This document shows, piece by piece, positions 15,222 through 24,180 of a DNA stretch of 64,000 nt. The stretch is taken from positions 38,704-102,703 of the forward strand of contig NZ_BAAAOK010000055.1 in the NCBI RefSeq assembly GCF_039530285.1. The letters are read 5' to 3'. The DNA is from Actinomadura_C alba (GTDB lineage: Bacteria; Actinomycetota; Actinomycetes; Streptosporangiales; Streptosporangiaceae). Made by a program: the position numbers and the translations under genes. The notes beneath the pieces are model-generated. The model made no database searches. It worked only from the letters and a program-made list of their open reading frames with translations, and was not told the origin of the DNA. Position 1 is the first letter of the stretch. Every line of letters begins with the position of its first letter.

Positions 15222-16504
15222 GGGCCACCTCCGGGCAGCAGCGCGGACAGCCCTTGGGACGGGGGCGGCCCGCTTCGCCGATCCGCCGTCGTCGTGCGGG
15301 CACCTTGGCCACCGCCGCCCCCCCGGCGGTCGCCGGGGCCGTAGGCGTCGGGCGGCGGCGGAACGGGATCGTAGTGAGTGGTGATCGCCGTGATCCAGGA
15401 CAGGTCGAGCGACAGCGACGTCAGCGCCTTGCCCGCCGGATTGAGCGGGCCGAGCAGCGACTCGCACTGTTTCGCGGGCGTGCCGAGCGAGAACGCCAGA
15501 GAACAGATCCACTGCGCGATGTCGTGGAACTGCCGCAGGTCCGCGCGGGTACCGAGCGTGCCGCTGATCGGGTCGTAGGCCTTGGCGAGGTTGCTCAGGC
15601 CCGTGGGGGCGGTGGTGAGGAACTCCGCGAGCGCGCCCTTCTCCTTCACCAGCACCGAGGTGATCTGCGCCAGTTGCCGTACGTTGGCGGCGAGCTGGGT
15701 CCGGTTCCCCTTCACGAACCTCGTCACGTTGCGCAGCGTCGGGCCGAGGGCGCGCAGGGCCGCGCTCAGTTCCTCGCGCTCCCCCGACAACTGCGCCGAC
15801 ACGCTGGACAGGTCCTGGGTGAACCGCTTGATCTGCTGGTCGTTCTGGGCCATCGCCCCGGTGAGCACGCGGAGGTTCTCGATGGTCTCGGCGACGTCGC
15901 CGCGGTCCTCGCTGAGCGTGCTGAGCATCCGGGAGGTGTCCCTGATCGTCTGCCGGATGTCGGTGCCCTGGCCGTCCAGCGTGTTCGCGCCGACCTGGAG
16001 GAGCCGGGACAGGGAGCCGTTGGCGTTGGCGCCGTCCGGGCCGAGCGCCTTGCTCAGGTCGCTCAGATTGCCGGAGATCTGGTCGACCTCGACCGGCACG
16101 CGGGTGCGGGTGAGCGGGAGCGAGGCCTGGTCGGCGAGCACCGGGCCGCTCCGGTAGACGGGGGTGAGCTGAACGTAGCGGTCGGCCACCAGGGACTGGT
16201 TGACGATGACCGCCTCGGCGTTCGCCGGGACCCTCTGGCGGGCGTCGTAGACCAGTTCCACCCGGACCGACCGGCCCACCGGCGTGACGCTGGTGACCCG
16301 CCCGACCTGAATGCCGAGGATCCGTACGTCGGCCCCCGGATAGAGCCCGACCGTGCCGGTGAAGTACGCCGTCAGGCGCCGCTGCTCGGTTCCCGGCCAC
16401 AGCGCCGCGACGGCGCCGGCGACCAGCGCCACCGCGATGATCAGGGCGCCGAGGCGGAGAATGATTGCGGGCTTCACGTGCACCTTCCTGCTCGCGGCGG
16501 TCAA
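15218..16504 (-). CDS. mceD: MceD-type MlaD-domain protein
   Basis: A 428-residue protein with a transmembrane anchor at about 15-36 (LRLGALIIAVALVAGAVAALW), an MlaD domain (about 45-125: AYFTGTVGLYPGADVRILG, VADRYVQLTP), a helical needle region to about 330 and a Gly/Pro-rich C terminus. The maximal start is TTG at 16504, overlapping the mceC stop as TTGA; GTG at 16477, preceded by AGGAAGG, is an equally good start and would shorten the protein by nine residues. It belongs to the Mce hexamer. Confidence 0.9.
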   Translation of the reverse strand: MTAASRKVHVKPAIILRLGALIIAVALVAGAVAALWPGTEQRRLTAYFTGTVGLYPGADVRILGIQVGRVTSVTPVGRSVRVELVYDARQRVPANAEAVIVNQSLVADRYVQLTPVYRSGPVLADQASLPLTRTRVPVEVDQISGNLSDLSKALGPDGANANGSLSRLLQVGANTLDGQGTDIRQTIRDTSRMLSTLSEDRGDVAETIENLRVLTGAMAQNDQQIKRFTQDLSSVSAQLSGEREELSAALRALGPTLRNVTRFVKGNRTQLAANVRQLAQITSVLVKEKGALAEFLTTAPTGLSNLAKAYDPISGTLGTRADLRQFHDIAQWICSLAFSLGTPAKQCESLLGPLNPAGKALTSLSLDLSWITAITTHYDPVPPPPDAYGPGDRRGGGGGQGARTTTADRRSGPPPSQGLSALLPGGGP

Positions 16505-17553
16505 GGGAGGAACGGCAACGGGTTGCCGGTGGACGGCGGCCGGCCCTCGGACGTCCGCTGCCTGCCGGAACCGCCGGCGGGCGGGTTCGCGACCGACGCC
16601 GGTACGGGCATCAGGTTCTGGATGTAGCTGTCGAACCAGCGTCCGCTGCCCGTGGCGTCCGTGAACTGGCGGCCGTACGGCGCGAGCAGCCGGATGGTCC
16701 GGTCGAGGTTGTCCTGGTTCTTCAGCAGGATCTTGTTCACCCGCTGGAGGTTGGCCAGCATCGGGCCGATCTCGGCGTCGTTCTCCGAGATCAGCGCGTT
16801 GACCTGCTGCGTGAGCGTCACGGTGTTCACCAGCAGCTGATGGATCACCGCGCGCCTGGCCTGCACCGCCCGCAGGATCCGGTCGCCGTCCTCGACCAGC
16901 TTGACCAGCTCGGCGTTGCGGTCGGCGAGGACCTTGGTGACGTTCTTGGACCGCCCCACAAGCTCGTGCAACTGGTCGTCACGTGAGGAGATGGTCCGCG
17001 ACAGCCGCTGGAGGCCGCGCAACGAACCCCTGATCTCTTCGGGTGAGTTCTTGAAGGTGTCCGACAACACATCGAACGACCGGGCCAGTTGCGCGGTGTC
17101 GATGTCGCCGGCCACGTCGCTCAGCTCACTGATCGCCGGCACGATCTCGAACGGCGTCGCCGTACGGGACACCGGGATCTGCCGCCGCGGATTCTGCCGG
17201 CCGGTGCCGCGCGGGTCGAGCGCCACGTAGTGCGCCCCGAGCACCGTCTTGATCTTGATCTCGGCGCGGGTGAGTTCGCCGAGACGCACGCCGTCGTCCA
17301 CCCGGAAGTCGACCCGCACGTGGCCGTCTTCGAGCCGGAGGTCGGTGACCTTGCCGACCTTGACCCCGGCGATCCGCACCTCCTCGTCCTTCTTCAGCCC
17401 GGCCGCCTCGGCGAACGCCGCGTTGTATGTGGTGCCGCCCGTGACGAGGGGGAGGTTCTGCAGGTTCAGCGCGAGCACCAGCCCCACGGCGATGAGCCCG
17501 AGGCCGGCCAGACCGATGGGGACCGGGTTCCGTTCCCGGAAGGGCCTCACCAC
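16501..17553 (-). CDS. mceC: MceC-type MlaD-domain protein
   Basis: A 350-residue protein starting at GTG (17553) one base after the mceB stop. Its N terminus MVRPFRERNPVPIGLAGL is the wording typical of MceC, with a membrane anchor at about 12-32. The MlaD domain covers about 40-120 (AFAEAAGLKKDEEVRIAGVK, GAHYVALDP). A long helical stretch then runs to about 310, and the short C-terminal tail is Pro/Ser-rich. It is a subunit of the lipid-conducting Mce tunnel. Confidence 0.92.
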   Translation of the reverse strand: MVRPFRERNPVPIGLAGLGLIAVGLVLALNLQNLPLVTGGTTYNAAFAEAAGLKKDEEVRIAGVKVGKVTDLRLEDGHVRVDFRVDDGVRLGELTRAEIKIKTVLGAHYVALDPRGTGRQNPRRQIPVSRTATPFEIVPAISELSDVAGDIDTAQLARSFDVLSDTFKNSPEEIRGSLRGLQRLSRTISSRDDQLHELVGRSKNVTKVLADRNAELVKLVEDGDRILRAVQARRAVIHQLLVNTVTLTQQVNALISENDAEIGPMLANLQRVNKILLKNQDNLDRTIRLLAPYGRQFTDATGSGRWFDSYIQNLMPVPASVANPPAGGSGRQRTSEGRPPSTGNPLPFLP

Positions 17554-17554
17554 G

Positions 17555-18586
17555 TCACTTGCACCTCGCGTTCTCGTTCACCATCGCGGGTGTCTGCACC
17601 GCCGGCCCGCCGGGGAGCACGATCCGGGCGTCGAAGCCGCACAGGTAGAAGTTGAACCAGGAGCCGTACGAGGAGGCGCGGTTGAGCTGGTTCAGCCGGT
17701 CCGGTGTGCGGCGCAGGGCCGTGTCGAGGGTCTTGCCGTTGTCACCGAGCGTCTCGACGAGGTCGTTCAGCTCCGCGATGTCGGTCTTGAGCGACGGCCG
17801 GGCGTCCTTCAGCAGATCGGACGTCGCGCCGGTGAGCTGGTTGATCGACCCGAGCGAGTCGAAGATCGCCTTGCGGTCGCCGGACACCCCGGTGACGAAG
17901 CTCTGCAGCTGGGTGATGAGCTGGTTCAGCTGCGTGGACCGCTGGTCGAGCGTGCCCAGCACCTTGTTGAGATTGTCGATCACACGCCCGATGACCTGGT
18001 CGCGGTCGGCGAGCGTGTTGGTCAGCGACGCCACGTGCGCCAGCAGGCTGTTGACCGTTCCGCCCTCCCCCTGCAGCGTCTGGACGATCTGCAGTGAGAG
18101 CTTGTTGACGTCCTCGGGCTCGAGTGCGCGGAACAGTGGCCGGAAGCCGTTGAACAGCACGGTGAGGTCGAGGGCCGGCTGGGTCTGCGTCACCGGGATC
18201 GTGCCCCCGGCGGGCATATAGTCGCCCACGGTCCCGGGGCCCTCGGAAAGGGCGACGTACCGCTGCCCGACCAGGTTGCGATAGCGCACCTGGACCAGCA
18301 CCGACCGCGGCAGCCCGGCCGCGAAGGTGCCGCCCTTGGCCACCGAGAAGGTGACCCGGGCCTGCCTGCCCTGGTACAGCTCGATCTTCTCGACCTGTCC
18401 GACGCGTACACCGGCGACGCGCACGTCGTCGCCCCTGAGCAGTCCGGCCACGTCGGTGAAGATCGCCTGGTACTTCCGGTTCTCGACGAACCGCATGTTG
18501 GAGATCAAGATCGCTAGGACGGCCGTGGCCAGCGACGTCACGACCACGAAGACCAGCAGCTTGATCGCAGCAGTGGAGGTTCTCAA
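17555..18586 (-). CDS. mceB: MceB-type MlaD-domain protein
   Basis: A 343-residue protein, the usual MceB length, if it starts at TTG 18586 (LRTSTAAIKLLVFVVV). The TTG overlaps the mceA stop as TTGA. The open frame continues upstream to 18799 but only as a shadow of mceA. There is an anchor at about 8-28, an MlaD domain at about 36-118 (IFTDVAGLLRGDDVRVAGV, VGQRYVALSEG), then a helical region. The C terminus carries SSYGSWFNFYLCGF, a motif common at the end of MceB proteins. Translation by re-initiation from mceA is likely. Confidence 0.92.
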   Translation of the reverse strand: MRTSTAAIKLLVFVVVTSLATAVLAILISNMRFVENRKYQAIFTDVAGLLRGDDVRVAGVRVGQVEKIELYQGRQARVTFSVAKGGTFAAGLPRSVLVQVRYRNLVGQRYVALSEGPGTVGDYMPAGGTIPVTQTQPALDLTVLFNGFRPLFRALEPEDVNKLSLQIVQTLQGEGGTVNSLLAHVASLTNTLADRDQVIGRVIDNLNKVLGTLDQRSTQLNQLITQLQSFVTGVSGDRKAIFDSLGSINQLTGATSDLLKDARPSLKTDIAELNDLVETLGDNGKTLDTALRRTPDRLNQLNRASSYGSWFNFYLCGFDARIVLPGGPAVQTPAMVNENARCK

Positions 18587-19917
18587 CCGACCGTCACCAC
18601 CGATCCCTCGGCGAGCGGCCCGAACATCAGCGCGGCCAGGTCGGAGACCTCGCCGGCCGGGGTCCTCAGTACCGGCGCGATGACGTTCTTGACGGCCTCC
18701 CGCTCGGTCATCTCGGCACCGGGGCTGACGAGCACGCCCGACGCCGCCCGGCCGAGAGGTCCCTGCGCGGGCAGCCCGCTCGGCCCGGCCTTCCACCACA
18801 CGTCGTCCTCGGTGCCGTCCAGGCCGATGTAGTCCGGAAAGGGCACCTTCGGATTGGGCAGGCCGTAGCAGCGTGGATTGCGATAGTCGCGGTACTCCGG
18901 CAGGTCGAGCGGATTCTTGAACGCCGGCCGCGGCTTCACGATCTCGACGGTGAGGTTGATGACCGGGGACTTCCCGCCGACCGCGTCCTCGACCCGAGGC
19001 TTGATCTTGATCAGCCCGGCGAGAACGCAGGGGAACGACGGCGAATACCTCGCCACCAGCTCCAGCGCCTGCCGGTTGGCGATGTTCACTCCCACGATCT
19101 TGTTGCCGTTGTCCTGGACGAACCGGGTGCCCTTGGCGGACACGTCGGTCACGGCGGGGATCAGTGCCTCGATGGCCGCCTTCTTCTCCACGATCGTCGA
19201 TCCCGTGACATTGAGGTTGCGCAACGTCCGCAACAGGTCCGGTGCGGCCGCGTCGTAGACGTCAGAGACGTCCGACAGCGCGCGCAGGTCGTACACCAGC
19301 GTCCCGAGCTTCGGATTGATCTTCCTGAGCAGCGAGTCGGCCTGTTCAAGATTGCGGCCGAGCTGGTCGCCACGGCCTTGCAGCGCCGTGGCCAGGGCGT
19401 TGAGGGTCGCGTTGAGCTTCTCCGGCTTGACCGCCTGAAGCAGGGGCAGCAGGTGATCGAGGACCTGGCCGACCTCGATCGTCGCCGTGGTCCGGTCCTG
19501 CGCGATCACCGTGCCCTCGCGGATGGCCGCGTCGCGCTGCGCCGGCATCACCAGATCGACGTACTTCTCGCCGAACAGGGTCTTCGGCAGCATGCGGGCC
19601 GTGACGTTGCCCGGGATGAGCGGCGCCTTGTCCGGGTCGAGGGCCAGATCGATCTGGGCACCGTTCGCGGTCGCGCGGGTACCGCGCACCTCGCCGACGA
19701 TCAGGCCGCGCACCTTGACGTCGGAGCGGGGCAGCAGCTGCAGGCCGGCCCGGTCGCTGCTCACCTTCACCCGGACGACCGGGGTGAACGCCTTGTTGAA
19801 GAACGCGCCGGTCAACGCCAGCAGCAGCACCACGACGAGGACGAACGCGATGCCGTACAGGCGGTACCGGACCGGCTGGGACAGCGGCCCTTCGGTTGGG
19901 GCGCCGGCTCTGCTCAT
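18583..19917 (-). CDS. mceA: MceA-type MlaD-domain protein
   Basis: A 444-residue protein, first MCE gene of the operon. The membrane anchor is at about 20-42 (LYGIAFVLVVVLLLALTG) and the MlaD domain at about 50-130 (VKVSSDRAGLQLLPRSDVKV, FGEKYVDLVMP). The helical needle follows, then a C-terminal domain rich in Pro and Tyr (PEYRDYRNPRCYGLPNPKVP) that is characteristic of MceA. It begins with ATG 7 nt after the YrbE permease stop. Together MceA-F form the tunnel through which lipids or sterols reach the YrbE-ATPase engine. Confidence 0.93.
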   Translation of the reverse strand: MSRAGAPTEGPLSQPVRYRLYGIAFVLVVVLLLALTGAFFNKAFTPVVRVKVSSDRAGLQLLPRSDVKVRGLIVGEVRGTRATANGAQIDLALDPDKAPLIPGNVTARMLPKTLFGEKYVDLVMPAQRDAAIREGTVIAQDRTTATIEVGQVLDHLLPLLQAVKPEKLNATLNALATALQGRGDQLGRNLEQADSLLRKINPKLGTLVYDLRALSDVSDVYDAAAPDLLRTLRNLNVTGSTIVEKKAAIEALIPAVTDVSAKGTRFVQDNGNKIVGVNIANRQALELVARYSPSFPCVLAGLIKIKPRVEDAVGGKSPVINLTVEIVKPRPAFKNPLDLPEYRDYRNPRCYGLPNPKVPFPDYIGLDGTEDDVWWKAGPSGLPAQGPLGRAASGVLVSPGAEMTEREAVKNVIAPVLRTPAGEVSDLAALMFGPLAEGSVVTVG

Positions 19918-19924
19918 CGCCGCG

Positions 19925-20773
19925 TCACCCCGCGATCCGTACGGTCGTGGTGGTCCCCCAGATCGCCATGCCCAGCATCAGGTCGGCGATGTTGACGACC
20001 ACGATGCTGGTGCGCACCGCGCGGCCGACGGCGAGACCGACCCCCGCCGGGCCGCCGCTGGCGTGGAAGCCGTAGTAGCAGTGGATCAGCATGATCAGCA
20101 CGGCGAATATGATCACTTTGCCGAACGACCAGAGGATGTCGTACGGCGGTAGGAACAGGTTGAAGTAGTGGTCATAGGTGCCACTGGACTGATCGAAGAA
20201 GATCGTCACCATCAGCCGGGTGGCGAAGTAGGAGGCGAGCAGCCCGATGACGTACAGCGGGATGACCGCCAGCATCCCGGCGATCAGCCGCGTGGTGACC
20301 AGGAACGGCACCGACGGCACCGCCATCACCTCGAGCGCGTCGATCTCATCGCTGATCCGCATGGCGCCGAGCTGCGCGGTGAAGCCGCAGCCGACGGTCG
20401 CCGAGAGCGCCAGCGCGGACACGACCGGGGCGAGCTCGCGCGTGTTGAAGTACGAGGAGACGAAGCCGGTGAAGGCCGCCGTTCCCAGCTGGTTCAGGGC
20501 GTTGTAGCCCTGCAGGCCGACCTCGGTACCGGTGAAGAAGGTCATGAAGCCGACGATGGCCACGCTGCCGCCGATGACCGCGAGGCCGCCGGTGCCCAGG
20601 CTCACCTCGGCGAGGAGCCGCAGGATCTCGGTGCGGTAGCGGCGGATCGCGCGCAGGCTCCACGCGAGCGCCCGCGCGTAGAACGAGAGCTGGTGGCCGA
20701 GGTCCTCAAGCTCCTCGAGCGGCCGGCCCACGGCCCTGGACGCGGCCCGCCCCACTTTCCCAGGGGTGGTCAT
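19925..20773 (-). CDS. Mce permease YrbE-B (MlaE family)
   Basis: A 282-residue polytopic membrane protein of the MlaE/YrbE family. Hydrophobic helices are clear at about 60-80, 100-120, 165-210 and 230-275. The family signature RISDEIDALEVMAVPSVPFL, the coupling-helix region contacting the ATPase, is at about 139-158. It is the second of two permease halves that form the inner-membrane channel. The ATG abuts the stop of the first permease with no gap. Confidence 0.93.
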   Translation of the reverse strand: MTTPGKVGRAASRAVGRPLEELEDLGHQLSFYARALAWSLRAIRRYRTEILRLLAEVSLGTGGLAVIGGSVAIVGFMTFFTGTEVGLQGYNALNQLGTAAFTGFVSSYFNTRELAPVVSALALSATVGCGFTAQLGAMRISDEIDALEVMAVPSVPFLVTTRLIAGMLAVIPLYVIGLLASYFATRLMVTIFFDQSSGTYDHYFNLFLPPYDILWSFGKVIIFAVLIMLIHCYYGFHASGGPAGVGLAVGRAVRTSIVVVNIADLMLGMAIWGTTTTVRIAG

Positions 20774-21622
20774 TCACATCCCCTTCTGCGGGACGAACTG
20801 GAAGTAGAGAGCGCTGATCAAGAAGTTCTCCAGGAACAGCAGCATGAAGGTGATCACCACGGTCTGGTTCACCGCGTCGCCCACGCCCTTGGGTCCGCCC
20901 TTGGCGCCCAAGCCCTTATAGGCCGCCACCAGTGCGGCGGTGATCCCGAAGACGAACGCCTTGATCTCCGCCTGGATCAGGTCGGGCAGCTGCGCCGCGG
21001 CGTTGAAGGAGGCGAGGTAGGCCCCGGGCGTGCCACCCTGGAGCATGACGTTGAAGACGTAGCCGCCGCCGATGCCGACGACCGAGACCAGGCCGTTGAG
21101 GAAGAGCCCGACGAACGCGCAGGCGAACATGCGCGGCACGACGAGGCGGTGCAACGGGTTGATCCCGAGCACCTCCATCGCGTCGATCTCCTCACGGATC
21201 TTGCGGGCCCCGAGGTCGGCGCACATGGCCGAGCCGGCCGCCCCGGCGATGAGCAGCGCGGTGACGAGGGGGCTGGCCTCGCGGACGATCGCCACGACCG
21301 CCGTGGCGCCGGTGAAGGACTGCGCTCCGAGCTGCCGGATCAGGCCGCCGATCTGCAGTGACAGGATCGCGCCGAAGGGGATGGCGACCAGCGCCGTGGG
21401 CACGACCGTCACACTGACGATGAACCACGCCTGCTGGATGAACTCCCGCCACTGGAACGGCCACTTGAACGTGGCCCGGAACGTGTCGAGCACGAGGGCG
21501 AAGAACCGGCCGGGCTCCTTGACCGTGAGGTTCGCGACACCGTCGGTGACGGAACCGAACCCGGTGGCGACGCCGCCGTCCCTGGGGTCCTTCCGCCTCT
21601 CGCGCCGTGGGCGGCGGGTCAT
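20774..21622 (-). CDS. Mce permease YrbE-A (MlaE family)
   Basis: A 282-residue MlaE-family permease. The start ATG at 21622 (MTRRPRRERRKDP) overlaps the ATPase stop as ATGA; upstream in-frame sequence is non-homologous. It has about five membrane helices and the signature KIREEIDAMEVLGINPLHRL, equivalent to the coupling region of its partner. The equal length and shared signature show that YrbE-A and YrbE-B are paralogues that act as a heterodimer. Confidence 0.93.
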   Translation of the reverse strand: MTRRPRRERRKDPRDGGVATGFGSVTDGVANLTVKEPGRFFALVLDTFRATFKWPFQWREFIQQAWFIVSVTVVPTALVAIPFGAILSLQIGGLIRQLGAQSFTGATAVVAIVREASPLVTALLIAGAAGSAMCADLGARKIREEIDAMEVLGINPLHRLVVPRMFACAFVGLFLNGLVSVVGIGGGYVFNVMLQGGTPGAYLASFNAAAQLPDLIQAEIKAFVFGITAALVAAYKGLGAKGGPKGVGDAVNQTVVITFMLLFLENFLISALYFQFVPQKGM

Positions 21623-22650
21623 CGGCCAGGCCCTCCCATGGACGGCTGCGCACCCGCTACGGGTGTTCTGGAAGCGACGTGGCGCGGCCACTCCTGGACC
21701 CAGTCGCGGCCGAGGTCGTCGATGAACGAGCCCGGCGGGGGCTGTACGCCGTGCGCCTTGAGCCATGATCCGGGTGGCGACTGGGATCGCCGGACCCCGC
21801 CGTCCGTCGGCATCAGTTGCGGCGGGATCGGCGGAAGCTGTCCGGGGTCGTGGCCCAGCTTGGCCTCGGCCTCGAGCTCGGAGACGTCCTTCTCCTCCGA
21901 CATGCCGATCGGGCCGTGCCTGCGGGCGTTGAGGAACTGCCGGACGACCGGCTCCTCACTCGACAACAGCATCTCGCGCGGCCCGAACATGATCAGCTCG
22001 CGCCGGAACAGCAGGCCGATGTTGTCGGGGACCGTGCGGGCGGTGTTGATGTCGTGCGTGACGATCAGGAACGTCGCGCCGATCTGGGCGTTGAGGTCCA
22101 CGATCAGTTGGTTCAGGTAGGCGGTGCGCACGGGGTCGAGGCCCGAGTCGGGCTCGTCGAACAGGATGATCTCGGGGTCGAGGACGAGGGCCCGGGCGAG
22201 TCCCGCGCGCTTGCGCATGCCACCGGAGATCTCACCGGGCAACTTGCCCTCGGCGCCGACCAGACCGACCATGTCGATCTTCTCCATGACGATGCGCCGG
22301 ACCTCGCTCTCGCTCTTCTTCGTGTGCTCGCGGAGCGGGAAGGCGATGTTGTCGTAGAGGTTCATGGAGCCGAACAGCGCGCCGTCCTGGAACAGCACCC
22401 CAAAGAGCTTGCGGGTCTCGTACAGCAGGTGCTCGGACAGCCGCGGGAGGTCGCGGTCACCGATCCAGATGTGGCCGCTCTCGGGTTTGAGCAGGCCGAC
22501 GAGCGTCTTCAGGAACACCGACTTGCCGGTGCCCGACGGCCCGAGGAGCACGGAGATCTCTCCCGCCGGCAGCGTCAGCGACACGTCCGCCCAGATGGTC
22601 TGACGACCGAAGGCCTTGGTGAGTCCTTCGACCCTGATCTCGACGCCCAC
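21619..22650 (-). CDS. Mce transport ATPase (Mkl/MceG type)
   Basis: A 343-residue ABC ATPase starting at GTG (22650) with an AAGGTGA site. Walker A is GPSGTGKS (about 38-45), the signature motif SGGMRKRAGLARAL, Walker B IILFDEPDSGLDP and the switch His in VTHD. About 90 residues beyond the ABC domain are hydrophilic and Pro-rich (GQLPPIPPQLMP), the C-terminal extension typical of MceG/Mkl rather than MlaF. It powers lipid import through YrbE-A/B. In mycobacteria this ATPase is usually encoded apart from mce operons; here it is the first gene of the operon. Confidence 0.94.
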   Translation of the reverse strand: MGVEIRVEGLTKAFGRQTIWADVSLTLPAGEISVLLGPSGTGKSVFLKTLVGLLKPESGHIWIGDRDLPRLSEHLLYETRKLFGVLFQDGALFGSMNLYDNIAFPLREHTKKSESEVRRIVMEKIDMVGLVGAEGKLPGEISGGMRKRAGLARALVLDPEIILFDEPDSGLDPVRTAYLNQLIVDLNAQIGATFLIVTHDINTARTVPDNIGLLFRRELIMFGPREMLLSSEEPVVRQFLNARRHGPIGMSEEKDVSELEAEAKLGHDPGQLPPIPPQLMPTDGGVRRSQSPPGSWLKAHGVQPPPGSFIDDLGRDWVQEWPRHVASRTPVAGAQPSMGGPGR

Positions 22651-22758
22651 TCGTCACCTTTCGTCCAGCCGGGGGGATTCCGGATCAATAGGCGAACTCA
22701 TTCGATTGTCCGGAGCCGACCACCCGGCGCCGGGTCGCCGCGCGTTGGTGACTACTTT

Positions 22759-22778
22759 CTGCTACTGGCGAGTAGCAG
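22759..22778. promoter_or_regulatory. Dyad-symmetric operator candidate upstream of the mce operon
   Basis: CTGCTACT-GGCG-AGTAGCAG is a perfect 8-bp dyad about 110 nt upstream of the mce ATPase start. The core TACTGGCGAGTA has the size and spacing of a TetR-family site. Many actinobacterial lipid and steroid operons are controlled by TetR-type repressors, but no regulator gene lies beside this operon, so a trans-acting factor is inferred. Confidence 0.5.
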
Positions 22779-22973
22779 ATCCTGGTGCAGACCACCGTAG
22801 CCAGGATTCCCGCAAATGGAAGGGGGTTCGACCCAGGATCCCGTACGATACGACCCAACGTGAGCGGATCGTTACTGAAGTCGGGCATTAGACTAGTCAT
22901 CCAACAGCCGCGAGGACAAGGCCTTGATCGCGAAGGCTCCCGTGGAACGGCGGCGAGTCCCGCGGAACGCAAA

Positions 22974-23004
22974 AGGCGGCCACCCCCGGTGGGGATGACC
23001 GCCT
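22974..23004 (-). terminator. rplJL terminator
   Basis: A 14-bp stem with two G-U pairs and a 3-nt loop lies 17 nt past the rplL stop and is followed on the minus strand by TTTT. It separates rplJL from the mce operon. Confidence 0.85.
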
Positions 23005-23020
23005 CTGTGCGTGGAGTGGC

Positions 23021-23407
23021 TTACTTGACGGTGACCGTCGCGCCGGCCTTCTCCAGGGCCTCCTTGGCCTTGTCGGCCGCTTCCTTGTTGACCTTCTCCA
23101 GCAGCGCCTTGGGCGCGCTGTCGACGAGGTCCTTGGCCTCCTTGAGGCCGAGGCTGGTGAGCGCGCGGACCTCCTTGATGACCTGGATCTTCTTGTCGCC
23201 GGCACCCTCGAGGATGACGTCGAACTCGTCCTTCTCCTCGGGGGCCTCGGCCGCGGGGCCCACAGGGCCCGCCGGGCCGGCGACCGCCACGGGGGCGGCG
23301 GCCTTGACGTCGAAGACTTCCTCGAACTGCTTCACGAACTCGGACAGCTCGAGGAGGGTCATCTCCTTGAACGTGTCGAGCAGCTCGTCGGTGCTGAGCT
23401 TCGCCAT
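23021..23407 (-). CDS. rplL: 50S ribosomal protein L7/L12
   Basis: A 128-residue L7/L12. The N-terminal dimerisation helix begins MAKLSTDELLDTFKEM, an Ala/Gly/Pro hinge covers about 37-57, and the C-terminal factor-binding domain contains KIQVIKEVRALTSLGLKEAK. The protein forms the ribosomal stalk that recruits EF-G, EF-Tu and other GTPases. It follows rplJ by about 50 nt and ends at a strong terminator. Confidence 0.98.
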   Translation of the reverse strand: MAKLSTDELLDTFKEMTLLELSEFVKQFEEVFDVKAAAPVAVAGPAGPVGPAAEAPEEKDEFDVILEGAGDKKIQVIKEVRALTSLGLKEAKDLVDSAPKALLEKVNKEAADKAKEALEKAGATVTVK

Positions 23408-23459
23408 GGTGTGTGTTCCTCCGGTGGTGCTTGGTTGCTAAGTCTTACGACCGCGGGTC

Positions 23460-24062
23460 TCAGTCCTCGGTGGACTCTGCCGCCTCAGCGGGCGCCTCGG
23501 CAGCCACGGGGGCTGCGTCGGCCGGCGCCTCGCTCGTCTCTCCGGCCTCTTCGCGCTTGGCCCGCAGCGCCTCGGCGAGCTGGGCCATCTGCGTCGGCAG
23601 GGCGTTGAAGGTGGCGGCCGCGTTGGCCATGGACGCCTTCATCGCACCGGCCAGCTTCGCGAGGAGCACCTCACGAGACTCGAGATCGGCGAGCTTGGTG
23701 ATCTGCTCGGGGGACATCGCCTTTCCATCGACGACACCACCCTTGATCACCAGCAGCGGGTTGGCCTTGGCGAAGTCACGCAGGCCCTTGGCGGCCTCGA
23801 CCACGTCGCCCTTGACGAACGCGATCGCCGACGGGCCCTGGAGCAGCTCGGCGAGCTGGCCCTCCACCCCGGCGTCGCGCGCGGCGATCTTGGTCAGCGT
23901 GTTCTTCACCACGGCGAACTTCGCATTGTCACCGAGGTTGCGGCGCAGTTCGCTGAGCTGCGCCACGGTAAGCCCGCGGTACTCGGTCAGCACGGCGCCG
24001 TTGGAGCTCTCGAACTCGGTCGTGAGCTCGGCAACCGCAGCCGCCTTTTCCGCCCTCGCCAT
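23460..24062 (-). CDS. rplJ: 50S ribosomal protein L10
   Basis: A 200-residue L10 beginning MARAEKAAAVAELTTEF at ATG 24062, with GGAGG directly upstream. Contains the rRNA-binding core (LTVAQLSELRRNL, AKFAVVKNTLTKIA) and the C-terminal helix that holds L7/L12 dimers. An Ala/Glu/Pro-rich tail of about 30 residues (EAPADAAPVAAEAPAEAAES) is longer than in E. coli but common in actinobacteria. L10 normally represses its own operon by binding its leader RNA; here a leader of about 265 nt with a marked hairpin is present. Confidence 0.97.
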   Translation of the reverse strand: MARAEKAAAVAELTTEFESSNGAVLTEYRGLTVAQLSELRRNLGDNAKFAVVKNTLTKIAARDAGVEGQLAELLQGPSAIAFVKGDVVEAAKGLRDFAKANPLLVIKGGVVDGKAMSPEQITKLADLESREVLLAKLAGAMKASMANAAATFNALPTQMAQLAEALRAKREEAGETSEAPADAAPVAAEAPAEAAESTED

Positions 24063-24180
24063 GGGCCTCCTTCCCAACAAACATGAGTAGAGCCGTACGA
24101 TCACAGGCGGTTCGCGGCGAGCGTCCCCACCCGTACGTGATCGTGCACCCCGCCGTCGACCAGGGTCCGGCTGCGGCCCC

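Noticed and set aside
13983..16400. A single 805-residue MCE fusion
   Set aside because: The N-terminal half is an out-of-frame reading of mceD. The GTG at 15221 with GGAGG, signal peptide and lipobox marks the real MceE start.
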